Assembly: GCA_032207245.1 (NCBI GenBank)
Contig: CM063502.1
Location: 47,605,904-47,669,903, forward strand
Source: Pardosa pseudoannulata
Lineage: Eukaryota > Arthropoda > Arachnida > Araneae > Lycosidae
Reading direction: 5' to 3'
Length of the DNA stretch: 64,000 nt
Part shown: one piece after another, positions 59,396 to 64,000 of the stretch
Numbering within the stretch: position 1 is the first letter of the stretch
How the letters are laid out: every line of letters begins with the position of its first letter
Made by a program: the position numbers and the translations under genes
Notes under the pieces: model-generated
What the model saw: the letters and a program-made list of their open reading frames with translations, nothing else
Told to the model about the DNA's origin: nothing
The model's database searches: none

Positions 59396-60306
59396 AGGTT
59401 TATTAAACAAATATACATATTGTTAATTTGGTTTTAATTTTAATGAAATTAGACTTTAAATATTTCTTTAGGCCAAAAAACAAAACACTAGTTAGCAGCA
59501 GTATTTATTTTAGAGAGTTGCATAAAATTATTTTCTCACTTTGACATAATATATTATGTCTTAAAACTAGCTTGATGTAAATAAGATTTGTTTATTTATG
59601 TTTTGATTTCAAAGAATATTTATATTTTGTTATATTTTAATGTCCTCCGATATTTGTGGGATTAAATTGAAAAATGTTTTTATTATATAAAAAAAAGTCT
59701 AACTACAGCTAGTTTAGAACAAAGCTAGTATTATATCAAAGCATAAAAAAAATAGTTTATACAATGTTTTAAAATATTGAAGCCTAAATAAGAAGTAGAT
59801 GTTACCAATGTAAGAGATTCACCAACACTGATTTAAATAATGCTGATAGGAAACTTTTGTCATACTAATACACATGGTGATAATATTTAAATTAAATATA
59901 TTGCAAACATAGTGACATTCAATAGTCAGGCAAATAAGTAATTTTATATGTAACTGGACATAATTTTAATCCACATTTTACTGTTTTATAAAATTACATT
60001 CTTATACTTTGACATATTACTAGATAAGTCATATACCAGCTTTAGCCAAAAACTAATTTTTTTACATCGTGAAAACTTTTTTTTAATTTAATCCCACAAA
60101 TATTGAATAACGATAAACTATAACAAAAGACAAAATATTCCTTAAAATCAAATTAAAATGTATGAATAAACAAATCTTATATTTACATCAAACTAACTTC
60201 AACATAGGTAATATAATAATCCTTTTGAAATGTAACATTTTGAAGTGAAAATGAAGACCATAAACAATGGTTTTGAAAAATAATGCTAAATTAAAACTTT
60301 ACTATA
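59396..60306. other. No gene seen
   Basis: AT-rich DNA without supported features. Confidence 0.4.
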
Positions 60307-60308
60307 TA

Positions 60309-61400
60309 CACTGCTCAAAATAATTAGGAGAACACATGGTTTTAAAGAAATTATGCAAATACTTACACCGATAAGTAACATAAAATAAATCACCCATAAT
60401 AGCTGGAAATCATATGCAAATCAAAGTTCATGACCTCAAAAACCAGAAAAAGAATAAAATATGAAGGGCAGAAATCAGGATGTTTCAGAAACATCTGTTT
60501 CACTGCCTTAACTGAAAAATTAGATTCCCCCCTCCCTTAAATAAAAAAAAGTGACTTGAAAATGTTTTAAAGACGTGATTTACTGGAATCTTTGGCATGG
60601 TGTATTATAGGCAAACTTGAATCCAGGCAAACACAACGTAGTGTCGCAGATGCTATTGGAGTCACTACAAGCGTCATTGCAAGGCTTTGGAATCAATTCA
60701 AAGAAACAGGGAATATTAGACATCAATCAGGTCAAGGTTGGCCATATGCTACTACAGCAACTGATGACTGGTATATACTGTTAACAGCTTGTCAAAAGAG
60801 AACAGACAATGCTACTCAGCTGCAAAGACAGTTGCTCTTGGCAACAAGACTAAGGGTGTCCAGCCAAACAGTACGTAATCAAGGAGGTCTCTAAGCATGT
60901 AGACCAATGGTCTGCATTCTGTTGACCTCACACCACTGTGCAGGGCAAAGAAGATAGACTGGTGAACATCAAGATTGGGAGCAACATGATTGGAACCAAG
61001 TGCTGTTTACAGACAAGTCCCAATTCAATCTAGAGTGTGACACCTAATGTGTTTTGGTATGGAGGGAAAGGAGTATTCAAAATAATCCCACATTCATTCA
61101 TGAAAAGTCACAATACAGATGAGCGAGTTGGAGGTATGGGGTGAAATCAGCATAGTGAGATGTACAGACCTGCATATCATTCAGAATGGTACTTTGATGG
61201 CCTGAAGGTATGCAAACAAGATACTGAGACCTCATGCCATTACTGAGTCAAGATACTGAAACCTTACACTGCAGCCATTGAATATTCCTTTGCTTTCCAG
61301 CATGATAATACCAGACCACATACAGTTCGTCTGTGGAGAACATACTTGAAACTGAAGAATACAGTATATGGAAAGGCCAGTTATTTAAAAGAAAATAATG
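60309..61400 (+). pseudogene. Tc1-like element and transposase pseudogene (family 3), 3'-truncated
   Basis: After TA at 60307-60308 the left terminus reads cactgctcaaaataattagg. The transposase follows from about 60570: DLLESLAWCIIGKLESR, QRSVADAIGVTTSVIARLWNQF, TGNIRHQSGQGWP (the GRPR-like hinge), then TQLQRQLLLATRL. After stops and shifts it continues with the first catalytic region WNQVLFTDKSQF and the second FAFQHDNTRPHTV near 61292-61330. The third acidic residue and right terminus are missing, so the copy is truncated near 61385. Three distinct Tc1 families are thus present in this window. Confidence 0.85.
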
Positions 61401-61852
61401 CATCATAACAAGGCTATTGTAACCTTGTTTTGAGATTCTTAATAATAAAGACATGATAAAACATTAAACACAACATATAGTTATCACATACAATTTTCCT
61501 TTTAGTATTTCCTGTTTAAGTTCACTGATATGATGTCTTTTTATATTTCTGGTAGTGATTTGTGAATTCAAGTATAAAAGTCTTGGTCAGCTTTTGGCCT
61601 ATTGTGCTAAAAAGTAGTTGTTAACAAACTGTTATGAACAAAGGTAGATGTAGATAGAAAGAAAATGAAATTATCATAAGCCTTTTAAAAAATAGGAGTG
61701 GTGCTAAAACTTTTCATGGAAAGCAATAAAAATATTTGATGAAAAGTTGTGTTTCTATTGTATAACCAAATAAAATTTTTGTTAGGGGATCAAAAAATTT
61801 TATCTTATAGATGAGTAATATTTCATTTCACTGAATATTCACATCTTCAAGA
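61401..61852. other. No gene seen
   Basis: AT-rich DNA up to an abrupt junction with rRNA sequence. Confidence 0.4.
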
Positions 61853-61885
<33 letters not shown>

Positions 61886-61910
61886 CGTCAACACCGATCT
61901 CTGGCCATCG

Positions 61911-61945
<35 letters not shown>

Positions 61946-62142
61946 GAGTCTGTGCCAGTTCTGAGTCGGCCGTTAGTCGCCCGCCGAAACGGTCGCTCCG
62001 GGCTCTCAACCCGGTGAGCTGCACAGCTGAGGCATTCCACGGGAAGGCCCCCATGCTGGTCCGGGCCGAACCGCCAGACGGATCGCTCCGCCAGTCTCGC
62101 CCAGTCCCGGTGCAGTGCCACACCCGCTTCGGACCCCAGCCG
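61853..62142 (-). rRNA. 28S rRNA fragment, antisense, about 290 bases
   Basis: The - strand reads through the conserved 28S core: gaatccgactgtctaatt, aaaacaaagcattgcgatgg, tgttgacgcaatgtgatttc and tgcccagtgctctgaatgtc, stopping at about 61853. In 28S rRNA this stretch lies a few dozen bases upstream of the R2/R1 target region (ctcttaagg...), which is not included here. The 5' part (62142 downwards) is a GC-rich expansion segment. No 5.8S, spacer or other 28S parts flank it, so it is a dispersed fragment, not an rDNA unit. The conserved core looks undamaged, suggesting a recent origin. Confidence 0.9.
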
Positions 62143-62273
62143 TAAGTATTTAAACTAGTCCATGGCCTTATGAGAATTTAACTGGAAAATATCAAGCCTA
62201 ATGTAAGTATCGTGTCCGTCTCTGTCGGCGAGCAAAGGAAGAATGTGTCGGCTAAAGTGAACCTTTGGTCTAT
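62143..62273. other. Short junction between rRNA fragment and LTR
   Basis: About 130 bases that match neither 28S nor, as far as can be judged, the LTR. It contains two perfect gtaagt motifs, at 62142 and 62197. Confidence 0.3.
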
Positions 62274-62757
62274 TGTAAGGCGCCGAACATTTTAAAACGC
62301 CGAACAATTGGGAAATGGCAGTAATGGTCCTTTTGACACACGGACTATTAGAAGTATCAAAGCTGCCATTTGTCATCGTGCCGACAGAAGGAAAAAATTG
62401 CTTTTGTGTGACTCGACTTCTTCAAGGGCGAAGGTTAAAGGCGGGGGTGTCGCTCTCCCCTGGAATCGAGGTTTCCTGCTGGAACAAAAAAGACGGGAAG
62501 GACATTCCCGAGTGGATTGGCAAATGAGTAGGTGGCTGAGAATGAGCTCCTCTCTCAACGATTGTACCGATAGTTTTCTTTTAAATGTTTTGCTTAGTTG
62601 TTGAATAAATCAACATTGTTAAGTTTTACACTTCTCCCTTCGGCTGATTTTTTTCGTCTCCCATTCCTGCTCCATTTTCGAGACCCATGCAGGTCATAAC
62701 CAACTGACCGACGATATAGGAGATAGGACATTCGCGGACCGCTCGGCGCATATAACA
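62274..62757 (+). repeat. Putative 5' long terminal repeat
   Basis: Starts tgtaaggcgccgaaca and ends cgcatataaca, giving the usual tg...ca limits. A polyadenylation signal aataaa is at 62604-62609, so the R/U5 boundary should follow soon after. The right limit is fixed by the primer-binding site; the left limit is a guess because the 3' LTR is not available for comparison. Confidence 0.5.
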
Positions 62758-62758
62758 G

Positions 62759-62775
62759 TGGTATCAGGAACAGGG
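62759..62775 (+). other. Primer-binding site, initiator-Met tRNA type
   Basis: tggtatcaggaacaggg resembles the complement of the 3' end of initiator tRNA-Met (tggtatcagagcaagg in many eukaryotes), with a few differences. It starts one base after the ca that ends the LTR. The position immediately after the LTR is what reverse transcription priming requires. Confidence 0.55.
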
Positions 62776-63364
62776 TGTGGAGCAGCAACTGGATGCAAGA
62801 GGAGGCGACACCGAAGTAGGAGACCGAAGCAAGCCCGAATCAGCGCGAACCTAAGAAAGGACGGCAATGCTGAGTACAGCGGAGGCTACAAGGCAGCAGT
62901 TCCTGTGAACCCGAACGCTGATCCGAATTAAAGGGATGTCTACAAGTGTTCGAATTGGAAGCAAGTGTTGACAACACAAGAGCGATTTTGGAAGGCCCAT
63001 TGATACTGATGTCGTCCAGCAAGGTAGGAAGTGATATTTTGGCACTTGTTTTCCCTTACCTGGTTTCATGTAAATGCTGTTTTAGGTGCAAAGGTGCGTG
63101 CGAGAGTCAGGTTTATTTAAGTTTTGTCTAAATCGTAAATGCTCTATGATATAATGTGTTATGATTTTTTTTCCCTATGTTATTTCTTTTTTCCTGTAAA
63201 GTTTAAGTGCTATTAATCTGCAGGTTAGCATAAAATATATTTTATTCACTGTAAACTAAAGATATTAGTGTGTAGCTGCTAGGCTAGGAAAAAGCTGGGA
63301 GCTGTTTCTAGGGAATTTTGTTTTATACTTTGGTGCTTATTTAACGGATATTTTGAGGGTCAAA

Positions 63365-64000
63365 ATGTCGTTTTTGTATAAGGTGAAAAAGGCAGATTTG
63401 GTGCAGCTGGCTTGTGATTTTGGGATTGAGATGTCTCTGGAAATGAACAAAACACAGCTAATAAATCTTATAGTACAGGGGGAAAATTATGCTGAGGATG
63501 CGGCAAGAGGTTTGCTAGAATCAATTCTGGAGGAATGTTTAGAGAAAGAAAAACTAGAGCGGGAGGAAAAAGAAAAGGAACGAGCATATGAGTTAGAGGC
63601 TTTAAGGATAAAATCGGATTTGATACGGCATGAGGACGAAATAATGAGGAGAAGCTCTAGCAAAAGGTCATATTCGGAGGAGGTAGGCACTATTAATAGA
63701 GTTAAGTCAATAGACGAAATAATTAAAAAGATTCGGCTATTAACGGTGAAAGTTCCATCGAAACCGGAGGGATGGAATTTCTTTTTCAACAGCCTAGAAA
63801 AAACATTTGCTTGCGAAAAAGTTGAGCAGGAGCTAAAACCAAGAATTTTAATCTGCTTGCTGGGAGAAAAGGCCGCAAACCTATTCACGAATATGGAAAG
63901 CGACGAGTTTAATAATTATGATGCGGTAAAAGAGGTTGTGCTAAGGGAATTCGAACCATCCCCAGAAACATGTCTAGATAATTTTAGAAAGGCAAAGAGA
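63365..64000 (+). CDS. LTR retrotransposon Gag, N-terminal 212 residues, open at window end
   Basis: The ATG at 63365 opens a frame of 212 codons without a stop, continuing past the edge. Residues 1-45 form a SAP-like helical module (KKADLVQLACDFG, KTQLINLIV). Residues 50-100 are a Glu/Lys/Arg-rich coiled coil. From about residue 135 a capsid-like region begins (PEGWNFFFNSLEKTF) with KPRILICLLGEKAANLF and YDAVKEVVLREF, the layout of Ty3/gypsy capsid domains. No nucleocapsid zinc knuckle is reached. Gag packages the element RNA in cytoplasmic particles. Codon use differs from the surrounding AT-rich DNA. Bel/Pao cannot be excluded without pol. Confidence 0.85.
   Translation, partial: MSFLYKVKKADLVQLACDFGIEMSLEMNKTQLINLIVQGENYAEDAARGLLESILEECLEKEKLEREEKEKERAYELEALRIKSDLIRHEDEIMRRSSSKRSYSEEVGTINRVKSIDEIIKKIRLLTVKVPSKPEGWNFFFNSLEKTFACEKVEQELKPRILICLLGEKAANLFTNMESDEFNNYDAVKEVVLREFEPSPETCLDNFRKAKR

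Larger units (their letters stand above)
62274..64000 (+). mobile_element. LTR retrotransposon, 5' part, runs off window edge
   Basis: Putative 5' LTR (62274-62757), primer-binding site (62759-62775), a leader of nearly 600 bases and an intact gag (63365 to the edge). The body has higher G+C than the host DNA and no stops in gag, both signs of a young copy. The pol region and 3' LTR are outside the window, so assignment to Ty3/gypsy rests on gag style only. Confidence 0.75.

Noticed and set aside
61923..62123. Two - strand frames of 64-66 codons in GC-rich DNA
   Set aside because: They lie within the 28S rRNA fragment and are not protein-coding.
63487..63888. 133-codon - strand frame, the longest in the window
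   Set aside because: It is the antisense shadow of the retrotransposon gag on the + strand, which has recognisable Gag structure.

Overview
This window looks like gene-poor, AT-rich nuclear DNA from an arthropod, most likely an arachnid such as a spider. The evidence is the combination of long (TA)n tracts, decayed Tc1/mariner, hAT, piggyBac-type and pogo-like DNA transposons, tRNA-derived SINEs, an RTE-like reverse-transcriptase tail and an LTR-retrotransposon gag of a type common in chelicerates. No bacterial operon, CRISPR array, phage or plasmid feature is present, and almost all open frames over 60 codons are chance frames or transposon remains. The species call is an inference.

Layout. 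1-9.9 kb: a diverged 360-bp tandem array, a hAT 3' fragment, an exact 184-bp tandem duplication, two more diverged tandem arrays, and a nested site at 6.4-8.6 kb where a piggyBac-type MITE and a hAT element sit in neighbouring repeat copies. 9.9-24.4 kb: an exact 174-bp duplication, several TTAA-flanked MITEs, a hAT element with gcacgggcac-type ends, SINEs, a pogo-like transposase remnant and a 195-bp minisatellite. 24-33 kb: a 170-bp minisatellite, a diverged duplication split by a second copy of that hAT element, and two hAT 3' ends arranged as a fold-back pair. 33-42.6 kb: a tRNA-Met-like sequence, a short THAP-domain exon, two Tc1 transposase pseudogenes, an element with 55-bp inverted repeats starting CACTA, and further hAT copies. 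42.6-53 kb: mostly empty DNA with MITEs, two SINEs and a CpG-rich island at 43.8-44.2 kb.

Host coding signal is sparse. The best candidates are a + strand first coding exon at 53.25-53.48 kb resembling the N-terminus of atlastin-like GTPases, a - strand terminal exon at 55.29-55.49 kb coding the last 65 residues of an unrecognised protein, the THAP exon at 33.56 kb, and weaker exon-like frames near 11.6 and 12.1 kb. If both 53.4 and 55.4 kb are real, the two genes overlap in antisense.

The right end (58-64 kb) holds an RTE-like reverse-transcriptase tail, a third Tc1 pseudogene, a 290-bp antisense fragment of 28S rRNA outside any rDNA unit, and, 130 bp later, a young-looking LTR retrotransposon (putative 5' LTR, initiator-Met primer-binding site, intact gag running off the edge). 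I found no clearly new functional system. The most informative material is the insertion archaeology: several elements have perfect target duplications, and three have an empty-site counterpart within the same window.
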